A stretch of 64,000 bases of DNA from Paenibacillus senegalimassiliensis (GCF_001486585.1 NZ_LN909042.1:1-64000); one strand, 5' to 3'; positions 22,771-29,997 are shown, counted from the first letter of the stretch. Numbers and translations: made by a program. Notes: generated by a model not told the origin, from the letters alone.

Positions 22771-22953
22771 ATGAAAGCAGTGCCTAAAATCGAACTATTG
22801 ATTGAACCAACCATCCACGATGTATGCGGGGTCATTTCTGTGGCGATGGCCTATCACCCGGGCGAAGAAGTAGAATTCATGAAAAAAGTTCATGCGGCCC
22901 TGGGAAAGAGTATTGAGACAGAAGAGAAGAAGGAAGAACCAAACGCCAAATAG
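22771..22953 (+). CDS. small hypothetical prophage protein, 60 aa
   Basis: ATG 22771 with GGGAGGA 8 nt upstream. The product has an N-terminal beta-type stretch (KAVPKIELLIEPTIHDVCG) and a charged Glu/Lys-rich C-terminus. It sits between tail and holin genes, where short lysis-region genes are common. Its stop codon is inside the loop of a terminator hairpin. Confidence 0.6.
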   Translation: MKAVPKIELLIEPTIHDVCGVISVAMAYHPGEEVEFMKKVHAALGKSIETEEKKEEPNAK

Positions 22954-22967
22954 GCGTTTTTATTTTA
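22941..22967 (+). terminator. intrinsic terminator
   Basis: AAACGCC (22941-22947) pairs with GGCGTTT (22953-22959), then TTATTTT. It overlaps the end of the 60-aa gene. Confidence 0.75.
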
Positions 22968-23018
22968 CCCTCGGAGCTGATCCGGGAGAATTATATTAAA
23001 TCGAGAGGAATGATTATA

Positions 23019-23438
23019 TTGGATAACGTGTACAGAGCGATTTTACCTACGGCCAGCATCGTTGCTGGCTTTTTATTTGGAGGTTGGTCACCATTACTTA
23101 GCATTCTACTGGCTTTCATCGTATTCGACTACATTTCAGGAGTGGTTGCAGCGGGCTACGAAGGCAAGTTAAGCAGCCGAATTGGAGGATGGGGAATTGC
23201 TCGAAAAGTGATGATTCTTGCCATTGTGGCCGTGGCACACCTAGTTGATACGGCATTAGGGGATGCGCATCTGTTTCGGGATGCCGCTATATTCTTCTAC
23301 CTATCTAACGAGCTGCTAAGCCTGCTTGAAAATGCTGGCCGTTTAGGAGCGCCCATCCCGCCGGTGCTGCAACGGGCTATCGCTGTATTGAGGGGGAAAA
23401 GTGGAGAGGATGCCGAACTAGGCGGTGATAGTAAATGA
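23019..23438 (+). CDS. phage holin
   Basis: The ~139-aa protein (TTG 23019, 9 nt after GAGAGG; ATG 23010 is the alternative) has three hydrophobic segments near residues 8-45 and 65-90 and a charged C-terminus. The layout with DYISGVVAAGYEGKLSSRIG and FFYLSNELLSLLENAGRLG fits phage_holin_4/TcdE-type holins, which form holes so the amidase can reach the wall. It ends 4 nt into the amidase gene. Confidence 0.88.
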   Translation: MDNVYRAILPTASIVAGFLFGGWSPLLSILLAFIVFDYISGVVAAGYEGKLSSRIGGWGIARKVMILAIVAVAHLVDTALGDAHLFRDAAIFFYLSNELLSLLENAGRLGAPIPPVLQRAIAVLRGKSGEDAELGGDSK

Positions 23439-24106
23439 CCTATCGCAAAGACCATATAGCCAAAGGGACGGCCCACAACCGCCGTCCCGGCATTGCTATG
23501 GCAGCGACGACAATTACCATCCACAACACAGGCAATCCGTCCAGCACCGCCGCAAATGAGCGTGCGTGGCTAACCAATCCTAGCAACAACCGTACAGCCA
23601 GTTATCATATCGTCGTTGACGACAAAGAGGCCATTGAGTGCCTGCCGCTTAATGAGTCAGCCTGGCATGCCGGAGATGGCAGCAGGGCAAAGAGTGGTAA
23701 CCGTACCAGCATCGGCGTGGAGATATGCGAGCGTAATTATAGCCAGTCTCTGGACAATGCCGTCAAGTTGGTTGCTGCAATGCTCAAGGAGCGTGGCTGG
23801 GGCATAGATCGTTTGCGGCGGCATTGGGATTGGTCCGGTAAGGTATGCCCGCGCCTAATGTATGACAGTGGCAAGTGGACGGGGTGGATTGAGTTTAAAA
23901 ATAGAGTGGCCGCAGAGTTGGATGGAGAAGGAGATGAAGATAAATTGATTCTGAGCAATTATCAATGGGGCGTAGTGGAGGACAATGTTAAAAAGCTTCT
24001 GGATCGTAAAGTAATCACTGATCAAAATTGGTTGCAAAAGGCCGAGAATCGAACGCTCACGGCATCGGAGTTAGCCTGGCTTACGTTTGTGATTGCATCC
24101 AAATAA
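23435..24106 (+). CDS. N-acetylmuramoyl-L-alanine amidase (endolysin)
   Basis: The 223-aa lysin cuts the amide between MurNAc and L-Ala. The Amidase_2 (T7-lysozyme-like) domain spans about 1-165, with zinc ligands His30 (TIHNTGN), His130 (RRHWDWSGK) and Cys138 (VCPR). The remaining ~50 residues (DEDKLILSNYQWGVVEDNVK onward) are a small helical wall-binding or targeting module I cannot classify. It is coupled to the holin by a 4-nt overlap. Confidence 0.93.
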   Translation: MTYRKDHIAKGTAHNRRPGIAMAATTITIHNTGNPSSTAANERAWLTNPSNNRTASYHIVVDDKEAIECLPLNESAWHAGDGSRAKSGNRTSIGVEICERNYSQSLDNAVKLVAAMLKERGWGIDRLRRHWDWSGKVCPRLMYDSGKWTGWIEFKNRVAAELDGEGDEDKLILSNYQWGVVEDNVKKLLDRKVITDQNWLQKAENRTLTASELAWLTFVIASK

Positions 24107-24175
24107 CGGTTGCAAAATAAACGTAAAAATAGTGTTTGGTTGCGTAGACTGATAAGGATTACTTCGGAAAACGGG

Positions 24176-24204
24176 TTGAAAATTTACGGATAGCAAGTTA
24201 TAAT
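24176..24204 (+). promoter_or_regulatory. strong sigma-A promoter
   Basis: -35 TTGAAA (24176-24181), 17-nt spacer, -10 TATAAT (24199-24204). A start is expected near 24211. The promoter points rightward at a terminator only about 25 nt further on. Confidence 0.75.
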
Positions 24205-24210
24205 TATCGT

Positions 24211-24273
24211 ACAAAATCCTAAAGCATAGGTAAAAGAGCCCTGTCAGCATTACGCTGGCGAGGCTCTTTTTTT
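24211..24273 (+). terminator. terminator / possible short RNA
   Basis: AAAGAGCC (24233-24240) pairs with GGCTCTTT (24262-24269), with inner CAGC-ATTAC-GCTG, then T7. A transcript from the adjacent promoter would be only about 60 nt: either a small RNA or an attenuator ahead of the gene at 24357. It also terminates the lysis module. Confidence 0.7.
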
Positions 24274-24356
24274 ATTTCATTCGATGATTGCGGAAAATGT
24301 GGTAATATCTGAGATGTAGAAAGTTTAGTTGGAATTGAGAAAGGCGGTAGCCGAAT

Positions 24357-24803
24357 ATGGAAACGGAATTTTTGAACCACGTAACACTAAATACAGGGCA
24401 CACACGCAAGTCATACGCGAGCGAAGTGGACAAAAAGATGTACTTTGTAATGAGACGCTTGTTTAAAGAAGCGCTTAAACCGGAGGGCGTTAAATTATTC
24501 GAAATATACCGAGCCAAGACGACCCAAGTGGGCCCAACCGCAGTTACCACGGTGTATGGACCGGAAGGTGCCCCAATCCTAACAACAGCATGCAGTAAGG
24601 AAGACGACGGTTCTTTGTGGCGAATGATGCACGAAACGTTCAATGGACCACTGGCAACCAAAGCGAAGAGACCGGCACCTTTGCCTTATGTTGTGGATCG
24701 CATTGAAGTAGGCGCGTCAATACATTTAGATGCACTACAGTGGACTGGCGATTTTTCTCGCTGCTTCGCCTGGGCCGCGCTTTTCCCCGAAAAAATAAGA
24801 TGA
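24357..24803 (+). CDS. hypothetical protein, 148 aa
   Basis: Protein of unknown family, with AAAGGCGG upstream. Contains YASEVDKKMYFVMRRLFKEA and EIYRAKTTQVGPTAVTTVYG. Located just beyond the lysis module, so it may be a prophage cargo (lysogenic conversion) gene or the first flanking gene. Followed by a bidirectional terminator. Confidence 0.6.
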   Translation: METEFLNHVTLNTGHTRKSYASEVDKKMYFVMRRLFKEALKPEGVKLFEIYRAKTTQVGPTAVTTVYGPEGAPILTTACSKEDDGSLWRMMHETFNGPLATKAKRPAPLPYVVDRIEVGASIHLDALQWTGDFSRCFAWAALFPEKIR

Positions 24804-24833
24804 GAGCATAAACTTCCCGCTCTCATCTTTATT
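24794..24833. terminator. bidirectional terminator
   Basis: AAGATGAGAGC pairs with GCTCTCATCTT (24819-24829) between converging genes; T-rich on the plus strand and A-rich on the other. Confidence 0.8.
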
Positions 24834-24834
24834 G

Positions 24835-25089
24835 TCATTCCAGGCTCCAATCCACGTAGCTTTCGTCCGGGTATAATCGCTTGGAGAACTCGAATGTATA
24901 AGTTTCCCCAGGATACAAAACGCGAACATGCCCCCATTTTGATTCGCCTATCGATATCTTCCCCAGCGCTTCCGCAGCTTCTTCCGGTGTGTCGTGTTCA
25001 CTGATGTAGTCCTTCCCGCTTCCGACGAGGATGTACTTCTCGCTTTCGTTGGTGCATGTGTGAGAAAACTTCAATTTTCCATAATTCAT
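24835..25089 (-). CDS. hypothetical protein, 84 aa
   Basis: Starts at the ATG at 25089 (GGAGG 8 nt upstream on the minus strand). Product contains KLKFSHTCTNESEKYILVGSG, DTPEEAAEALGKISI and VLYPGETYTFEF. No family recognised. First of three leftward small genes. Confidence 0.6.
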   Translation of the reverse strand: MNYGKLKFSHTCTNESEKYILVGSGKDYISEHDTPEEAAEALGKISIGESKWGHVRVLYPGETYTFEFSKRLYPDESYVDWSLE

Positions 25090-25202
25090 TCTCAAAACCT
25101 CCGTAAATTCAATATTTATATTTTAGATGAACACCGATCGAAACGCTCTGGCGCGATTCACCCGACTTCGCGGTCGAAAAAGTTACTGTAGGGTATTACC
25201 GT

Positions 25203-25520
25203 TTAGCTTTGAGCCCTCACTAATTTTACGGGGTGATTCGGTATATTGAGTATCGGTTCGCCGTCTACGTTATTAATCTCGATAGAGTCTTTACTTCCTA
25301 CAAAAACTACCTTCTCATACCAATCAAACCTCTCTGCCACCACCTCAAACTCTTCCGGAAGAATGTACTCCGCTCCTTCATCCCAACTCAAATGTTCCAA
25401 GTCCGAAAGATGGGCGAATATAGTTGTTTCAAAGCTACACTTAGATACCGAAAAATTATGTACAATTTCCCCCGTGCTTTTGTTCTTCAACGTCTCCTTG
25501 TAAAGCGTCACTGTTTTCAT
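25203..25520 (-). CDS. hypothetical protein, 105 aa
   Basis: Acidic, beta-rich protein with KKVVFVGSKDSIEINNVDGEPI-like segments. AAAAGGAG precedes the ATG by 9 nt. Just upstream is a short ORF beginning MTHKKEKE that shares about 40 bases with the start region of the gene at 25899, a possible remnant of a deleted paralogue. Function unknown. Confidence 0.6.
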   Translation of the reverse strand: MKTVTLYKETLKNKSTGEIVHNFSVSKCSFETTIFAHLSDLEHLSWDEGAEYILPEEFEVVAERFDWYEKVVFVGSKDSIEINNVDGEPILNIPNHPVKLVRAQS

Positions 25521-25631
25521 TGTAATATCTCCTTTTCTTTTTTATGGGTCATTTTGAATACTTACCTCTTCGTTACCTCAACTTATTTGATAAGATGGAG
25601 GACGGGAGAGCCCCTGGTAGTTTTCCCATCC

Positions 25632-25665
25632 GAGCCGCTTAATGATGTCGCATCAGGCGGCTTTT
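25632..25665 (+). terminator. terminator-like hairpin
   Basis: AGCCGC (25633-25638) pairs with GCGGCT (25656-25661), with inner TGATG...CATCA, followed by TTTT on the plus strand. No plus-strand gene feeds it, so it may be a remnant. Confidence 0.4.
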
Positions 25666-25671
25666 ATCTGT

Positions 25672-25899
25672 TTAGCGCTCTGCACACATTTCATCTACAT
25701 ATTTTTCAGCCGATGCTTCGCTGTCGAGGAATACGCACCCCCCTCTGATGTTGATGCGCGCCTTGACCTCAAACCCCGCAACCTCACTTGCGGCTTGGTA
25801 TATATCATCTTGGTTATAGGCAAAACATCTTGTGCCCGGCTTGATGAAGTTCCGAATCATATCAACCTTTTCTTTATGGGTCATTTTGATTACCTTCAT
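25672..25899 (-). CDS. hypothetical protein, 75 aa
   Basis: Start chosen at ATG 25899 (GGAGG 8 nt upstream); ATG 25905 is too close. Contains MTHKEKVDMIRNFIKPGTRC, VKARINIRGGCVFLDSEASAE and ends DEMCAER. No family recognised. Its promoter, TTGCAA-17-TATAAT on the minus strand (25932-25960), overlaps the 14-bp palindrome bound presumably by the divergent ribbon-helix-helix protein. Confidence 0.6.
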   Translation of the reverse strand: MKVIKMTHKEKVDMIRNFIKPGTRCFAYNQDDIYQAASEVAGFEVKARINIRGGCVFLDSEASAEKYVDEMCAER

Positions 25900-25931
25900 T
25901 TCCATTACCTCCGTTTGTTCTTTATGTCTTT

Positions 25932-26007
25932 ATTATACATTAAATTGAATTCAATTGCAAGTAGTAAATTGAAATTAATTGCATTCAATTTGGATTTGTT
26001 TTAATAT
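25932..26007. promoter_or_regulatory. divergent promoter/operator with AATTG/CAATT repeats
   Basis: A perfect palindrome, AATTGAATTCAATT (25943-25956), plus further AATTG/CAATT half-sites at 25967, 25977 and 25986, cover both promoters. Minus-strand promoter: -35 TTGCAA (25955-25960), -10 TATAAT (25932-25937). Plus-strand promoter: TTGCAT (25979-25984), 17 nt, TAATAT (26002-26007). Arrayed short half-sites are typical operators for ribbon-helix-helix repressors. Confidence 0.6.
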
Positions 26008-26027
26008 ATACTCAAGAGGTGATCGAA

Positions 26028-26204
26028 ATGAAAGAGGCAGGGAACAGAGGACTAGTAAATAGGAAGGCTCTATCAAACTCATTGCGTAATGATTTGGCTG
26101 AGAAATTTGACAAACTTCACAAGGAAACACAAGTTCCGAAGTCCAAGCTATTGGATCAGGCCGTTGAATTACTTTTGGAGCAGCACAACAAAACGACCAC
26201 ATAG
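26028..26204 (+). CDS. ribbon-helix-helix (CopG/Arc-like) regulator
   Basis: The 58-aa product (ATG 26028 after AGAGGTG) shows a ribbon-helix-helix layout: short N-terminal strand region, KALSNSLRNDLAEKFDKLHK, then TQVPKSKLLDQAVELLLEQH. Such proteins bind arrays of short repeats; an AATTG/CAATT array lies directly upstream. Inferred to repress itself and the divergent gene. No toxin gene follows it in the same operon. Confidence 0.72.
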   Translation: MKEAGNRGLVNRKALSNSLRNDLAEKFDKLHKETQVPKSKLLDQAVELLLEQHNKTTT

Positions 26205-26232
26205 GCATAAGCCGAAGTGGTCGTTTATTTTG
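26191..26232 (+). terminator. intrinsic terminator
   Basis: AAACGACCAC (26191-26200) pairs with GTGGTCGTTT (26217-26226), then ATTTTG. Confidence 0.8.
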
Positions 26233-26283
26233 TATTGCCAAAATGGCAACGGGGTACTATAATCAAAACAAGAACATAAGTTC

Positions 26284-26640
26284 TTATTTATCTTTTAGTT
26301 TCTGCTCTAGATAAAAGACGGGTATTTCAAAATTGTCTGAACGGGAAAAGGCGAGAGTCTTTGCATCATCAAATGAATCAGCCTGTCCCAAAACCTCTAC
26401 ATTAGACCTATCATTCAAAACCATTGTGTAGCCGCTTCCATTTGGAATTATCCTAATATATTTATTAGGAGGCGGAGAAGCTTCATTTTTACCCTTGTTC
26501 ACCAAATTGTCATATTCATTGAGCATTTGATCCATTACCTTACTTAATTGCAATACATCTGGATGGTCGAAACCCTTCTCGTTAACTAGTCGATGGATTC
26601 TTTCCCTGGTTTTCTCAATTCTTTCCCTAAAATATTCCAC
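26284..26640 (-). CDS. Spo0E-like aspartyl-phosphatase with C-terminal extension
   Basis: The first ~55 residues (KTRERIHRLVNEKGFDHPDV, then LQLSKVMDQMLNEYDNL) match Spo0E family proteins, which dephosphorylate Spo0A~P and delay sporulation. The SxxxD motif (SKVMD) is present though not the usual SQELD. Ordinary members are 50-90 aa; here another ~55 residues follow (YIRIIPNGSGYTMVLN and SFDDAKTLAFSRSDN), a folded C-terminal domain I do not recognise. Carried next to the prophage, it could alter sporulation timing of the host. Confidence 0.6.
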   Translation of the reverse strand: MEYFRERIEKTRERIHRLVNEKGFDHPDVLQLSKVMDQMLNEYDNLVNKGKNEASPPPNKYIRIIPNGSGYTMVLNDRSNVEVLGQADSFDDAKTLAFSRSDNFEIPVFYLEQKLKDK

Positions 26641-26880
26641 GGTGTCAATACCCTTCTGTGCATATTTTAAAATTTATTTTCAGCAATAAAGTTCTTAAAT
26701 ATGCAGTAACTAGGAATAATTCGACATTACAAAATAATCCATTTGATTTGTTGCTATCATAGGGATATGAACCGGTTCGATAGAAATAAAGGGGTTACAT
26801 AATGGATGGAGAGAGGGGTGTTGGACTTCGGAGAGGGATAAGATTTGTAAGTTGTCACCTTACAAGCAACCGGGGAGAGC

Positions 26881-27102
26881 TTACTCTTTATTATGCCGCT
26901 CCCACTGATATAGTTCCTCCATGTGACAGCCGAGTACATACGAAATTGTCTTCATAACTTCTACGGACATGGAGGACCTATTGTTAGCGTATTGGGATAT
27001 CATTTGTCTGGATATGCCCGTTCTATGGGCTAATTCAATTTGCTTGATACCCCGATCCTTGAGGCGGACTTTGAGTAAGCTTCTCCCACGGGTAAAGTAC
27101 AT
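26881..27102 (-). CDS. XRE-family regulator
   Basis: Start at ATG 27102 with AAAGGAG 6 nt upstream on the minus strand; the longer open frame is not used. The 73-aa Cro/C1-type HTH has KQIELAHRTGISRQMISQY, then MSVEVMKTISYVLGCHMEELYQWE. It faces the gene at 27243 across three TGTTAC half-sites. Confidence 0.85.
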   Translation of the reverse strand: MYFTRGRSLLKVRLKDRGIKQIELAHRTGISRQMISQYANNRSSMSVEVMKTISYVLGCHMEELYQWERHNKE

Positions 27103-27125
27103 GGGAGACTCCTTTAATGTTTTTC

Positions 27126-27200
27126 TGTTACGAATAAAGAATATCACAAAACTAGGTTGCAATTAAATGATGTTACAATAATTTTTCCTGCTTAGTAACA
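27126..27200. promoter_or_regulatory. operator-like TGTTAC repeats
   Basis: TGTTAC at 27126-27131 and 27171-27176 and the inverse GTAACA at 27195-27200 lie between the XRE gene and the divergent gene. The same GTTAC/GTAAC core forms the operator of the tail-module XRE cassette (19489-19505). Confidence 0.5.
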
Positions 27201-27242
27201 GATAAAAACACCATAAAATTAACTAAAGAGGGAGAAACATAA

Positions 27243-27491
27243 ATGGATAACATTTTTGATCCATTATTAGAAGTTGCAACGAACAAAACCTTGGAGTTAG
27301 TGAGGAATAATGAAAAAGGCGATTACGTTCGTTTGGAAGAAATTATATACGACCTAACAAAAAACCCTCAATACGCCCAGCATGCTTATGAACTGGAAGA
27401 TATCCTAAACAACTTAGTTGGGTGCACCGCTAAAAGCGGCGTAGTTTTAGGGTTTGAACTTTGCATAGAGGTAAAAAATAAATTAGCGTAA
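27243..27491 (+). CDS. hypothetical protein, 82 aa
   Basis: Starts after GAGGGAG. Helical acidic protein (DPLLEVATNKTLELVRNN, YDLTKNPQYAQHAYELED), no family recognised. Divergent from an XRE regulator and followed by a terminator, so it is its own unit. Confidence 0.6.
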   Translation: MDNIFDPLLEVATNKTLELVRNNEKGDYVRLEEIIYDLTKNPQYAQHAYELEDILNNLVGCTAKSGVVLGFELCIEVKNKLA

Positions 27492-27506
27492 CTTCACAAA
27501 ATATTT

Positions 27507-27527
27507 AAAGGCCCTCAGGGCCTTTTT
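27507..27527 (+). terminator. intrinsic terminator
   Basis: AAAGGCCC (27507-27514) and GGGCC (27518-27522) then T5, with loop TCA. Confidence 0.8.
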
Positions 27528-27598
27528 AAATTATCTTTTTTATCGAATTTAACTGACAGGGTTTTTAAAAGTGTAAGTTCGCCTCCATTTAAGTACTG

Positions 27599-27628
27599 AA
27601 AAACGGACACCAAGTGGTGTCCGTTTTT
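27599..27628 (+). terminator. intrinsic terminator
   Basis: AACGGACACC (27602-27611) pairs perfectly with GGTGTCCGTT (27616-27625), followed by TTT. There is no gene directly upstream; it may insulate the adjacent insertion remnant. Confidence 0.7.
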
Positions 27629-27639
27629 GCTAGGCTTTA

Positions 27640-28370
27640 GCTAGTTGAGCACGCAAAGCATGAGAAACAAAGAACTACTCGCTTTGCGGGTAGAGGGGAA
27701 GAGGGTTTGACCACTAAGACCAAGCCGATAGAATTGAGGTATTCAGGCTCAATTGAAAGGAAAGGTCTTAGATGGCAAACAAGAACTATAGCTTACGCAC
27801 ACCAAGTAGATGTGCAAATACCACATTATGTTCACCCCGAAGTATAGACAGAAAGAAATCTATAATCAAGTGAGAAAAGACTTGATTGAAATCATGAAAC
27901 GACTATAGTAAGTACAAGGGAGCGGAGATTATAGAAGGGCATATGATGCCAGATCATGTACACATGGTGGTGGCGATCCCCCAAAGATTTCTGTCTCGTC
28001 ATTCATGGGATATCTGAAGGGGAAAAGTTCACTGATGATTTTCGAAAAGCACACCCAATTAAAGTGCAAATACGGGAATCGGAATTTTGGGCGGAAGTCT
28101 ACTATGTAAGGACACTGGGGTTAAACGAAGCAGTATATACGTGAGCAAGAGGCACATAATCAGGCGGTAGACAAGTTGAGTGTAAAAGAGTGAGAAGCTC
28201 ATTTAGTAGTCATCGTAGCAACAAGAAGTAAAACCAATTCGACTGGTAAGTGAAAGAGACAAACAACACTGACCTTGAACAGTTTTGCTGTCAGGCTAGC
28301 GTCTTTAGGCGCAGTTTGGCAACAGGGGGTTATACCCCAAGAGCAAACCACCCGTTGGACGGGTGGTTAT
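27640..28370 (+). mobile_element. decayed IS200/IS605-type insertion element
   Basis: Contains a broken Y1 (HUH) transposase reading frame flanked by non-coding ends with hairpins: CGCAAAGC paired with GCTTTGCG near the left end and ACCACCCG-TTGG-ACGGGTGGT (28348-28368) at the right. IS200-type elements have such subterminal hairpins, no inverted repeats and no target duplication. Exact ends cannot be fixed from sequence alone. It lies beside another degraded gene. Confidence 0.75.
27772..28190 (+). pseudogene. tnpA: IS200-type transposase TnpA pseudogene
   Basis: Protein fragments in three frames spell a Y1 transposase: YHIMFTPKYRQKEIYNQ then a stop; GAEIIEGHMMPDHVHMVVAI including the HxH metal motif (HVH), then SSFMGYLKGKSSLMIFEKH; then YIREQEAHNQAVDKL where the catalytic Tyr region lies. 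Stop codons and at least two frameshifts interrupt it, so it cannot move by itself. Confidence 0.85.
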
Positions 28371-28373
28371 GAT

Positions 28374-28786
28374 TTACAATTCGTCAATAACTTCTTTATA
28401 TTTATTGAATTGTTCTTCTTCCATTTCTCCAGTTATTTGCAATAATATATTACCTTTAGCGTAGGTATGTGAAAACAACATAGCCATTGATTTTCCAAGT
28501 TCATCATAGTAAGTTTTTAACTCTTCCATGTCTGTTTTTTTCTCGAAAATAAACACCTTTCCTCCTGCACCTTCTCCTATTGACGGTGTATATAATCTTT
28601 TTCCTTCTTTAAATCTCATAGGGGCTATCCCATATCATCTGCTTTTACATCTGTCACATTCTCTGCCTCTAATCCAGCATTTTTAAACTTGGAGATTACA
28701 TCATCAGCAGAGATAGTTCCACTCAACGTTGTACACGCCGACAGGATGAATAATAGTACCAAAGCAGAATAAAGTTTAAATTTCAT
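28374..28786 (-). pseudogene. lipoprotein gene split by a one-base frameshift
   Basis: Two minus-strand frames abut. The first (28786 to 28625) is a lipoprotein start with lipobox LSAC (Cys18) followed by DDVISKFKNAGLEAENVTD. The second (28619 to 28374) gives RFKEGKRLYTPSIGEG and KKTDMEELKTYYDELGK. Adding one G to the GGG in ATGGGATAG restores one continuous protein of about 137 aa (DDMG-IAPM-RFKEGK), the shape of a known Bacillales lipoprotein family. The break could be real, a phase-variable run, or a sequencing error. Confidence 0.72.
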
Positions 28787-29137
28787 ACAGTTTCCCCCTC
28801 AACAAAATTAGAGACATTCTAACACAAAATATAAAGGTCTTCCTTGCTTTATTTACCATATTTTGTCGAGAAGGTATCTATTCTATTAATCGCTGTGGGA
28901 TCAACGTATGTGGTATTTATGAATTAGGAGCGTATGCAAGCTCCTTAAAACTCCCAAGCGCTTGGGAATATGAGAGCCCCGCCAAATGTGTTGGCAGGGC
29001 CGTTTATTTCAGCACTTAGTGGGTACCCTTCGCCTCCATATGTCAAATCCACAACCTAATTCGGTTGCGGATTTTTTTGTCCCTAAAAAAGATAGTTATT
29101 ATAATCTCATGTCTCGTTACCATGAACACTACCACGG
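28787..29137. other. non-coding region with four consecutive hairpins
   Basis: No gene. On the plus strand are GGAGC-GTATGCAA-GCTCC (28927-28944), the perfect palindrome CCCAAGCGCTTGGG (28953-28966), GCCCCGCCAA / TTGGCAGGGC then TTTATTT (28976-29008), and AATCC..CAACC / GGTTG..GGATT then T7 (29046-29078). The last two look like intrinsic terminators for plus-strand transcription. No upstream gene on that strand was found. Confidence 0.55.
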
Positions 29138-29641
29138 TCAATTTATCGTATTTGCTATTTCAATCAGTGATTGGTAATCATACAGTGGATCGAGATTATT
29201 ATTTTTTCCTGAAATAAGAGAGTAAGTTAAACCCTCATTTCTCCAGTAGATGGCACTTATATGTTCGTTGCCTTGGTCCCACGTTTGCGAACTGTTAGCT
29301 AATTTTAGCCTTTTTTTCCCAGTCGGAGGCGTGTCCGCTTTTGAGTTTGTTATCATTAGGATGAGGTTCGATCCTTCATCAGTATTTGCATAAGTGATTT
29401 CTACGGCATCAAATTTACCATTGGTGTCTAAAATCCTTGTTGATTTTTGAGTAACTTGAAAAGGAATGGATGGTTGTTTGATTTTAAACGGGACCTTAGC
29501 TTCAGCCTCATCAATTGAAATTTCAACTGGAGGACTTAGATCCAAATGAGCAGAGGAAGAATTACTTATCACATTTTGTGAGCAGGCCGAAATTAAGAGC
29601 GGTCCCATACATATAAACAACAATTTATATAGAGCTTTCAT
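29138..29641 (-). CDS. lipoprotein, DUF4367-like
   Basis: Signal peptide with lipobox LISAC (Cys20). After a linker, residues 50-167 resemble DUF4367-type anti-sigma or lipoprotein domains (VPFKIKQPSIPFQVTQ, FDAVEITYANTDEG, ending LIEIANTIN). Exported and membrane-anchored. Function unknown. No partner sigma factor is next to it. Confidence 0.7.
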   Translation of the reverse strand: MKALYKLLFICMGPLLISACSQNVISNSSSAHLDLSPPVEISIDEAEAKVPFKIKQPSIPFQVTQKSTRILDTNGKFDAVEITYANTDEGSNLILMITNSKADTPPTGKKRLKLANSSQTWDQGNEHISAIYWRNEGLTYSLISGKNNNLDPLYDYQSLIEIANTIN

Positions 29642-29997
29642 TTCATCACCTCGATATGATAATAGCTATTTTCCGTTTTCCTTCCCTATCTGGCTGAAAA
29701 CATCTTTGAAAGCTTGCAATAAACAATAATTTTCAAAACTCCTCCGAAATCTGAAGTATTCACAGGCAATAGTGTTGAGTTCATTATATCTTAAGCTTAA
29801 GGTCCATGCCGCATATTCTACAGACAATTACTAAAATTTCCTGTTGAATCACTGCCTATTTAATCAGGGTAATTCCTGTCCCATTTTCTTTAAATAAATT
29901 TCCCTCTTTTAATTTTACACTAAGTGCGATAATATGATTACACCAAGTGCATAAAAACACTGAGTGCAATTAAATGGTGGAAGGGGATTAATAGCAA
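29642..29997. other. promoter region of the SDR/TetR unit
   Basis: 356 bases between divergent genes. The right end carries three quasi-palindromic operator copies (see next feature). The rest is A/T-rich with no open frame; a consensus -10/-35 could not be fixed. Confidence 0.5.
29917..29967 (+). promoter_or_regulatory. triple operator, probably for TetR
   Basis: Three copies of ACACYRAGTGC: 29917-29927 (ACACTAAGTGC), 29940-29950 (ACACCAAGTGC) and 29957-29967 (ACACTGAGTGC). Copies one and three contain CACT-N-AGTG, a short palindrome. They lie 31 nt or less from the SDR start, overlapping the expected promoter. The TetR gene downstream is the likely binder. Confidence 0.65.

Noticed and set aside
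26028..26204. Ribbon-helix-helix gene as the antitoxin of a toxin-antitoxin pair
   Set aside because: No co-directional toxin follows; the nearest gene is divergent and has no toxin-like fold.
24107..29700. Prophage attachment site (attR)
   Set aside because: No tRNA gene, integrase-proximal repeat or duplicated core could be identified by eye, and the left end is outside the window.
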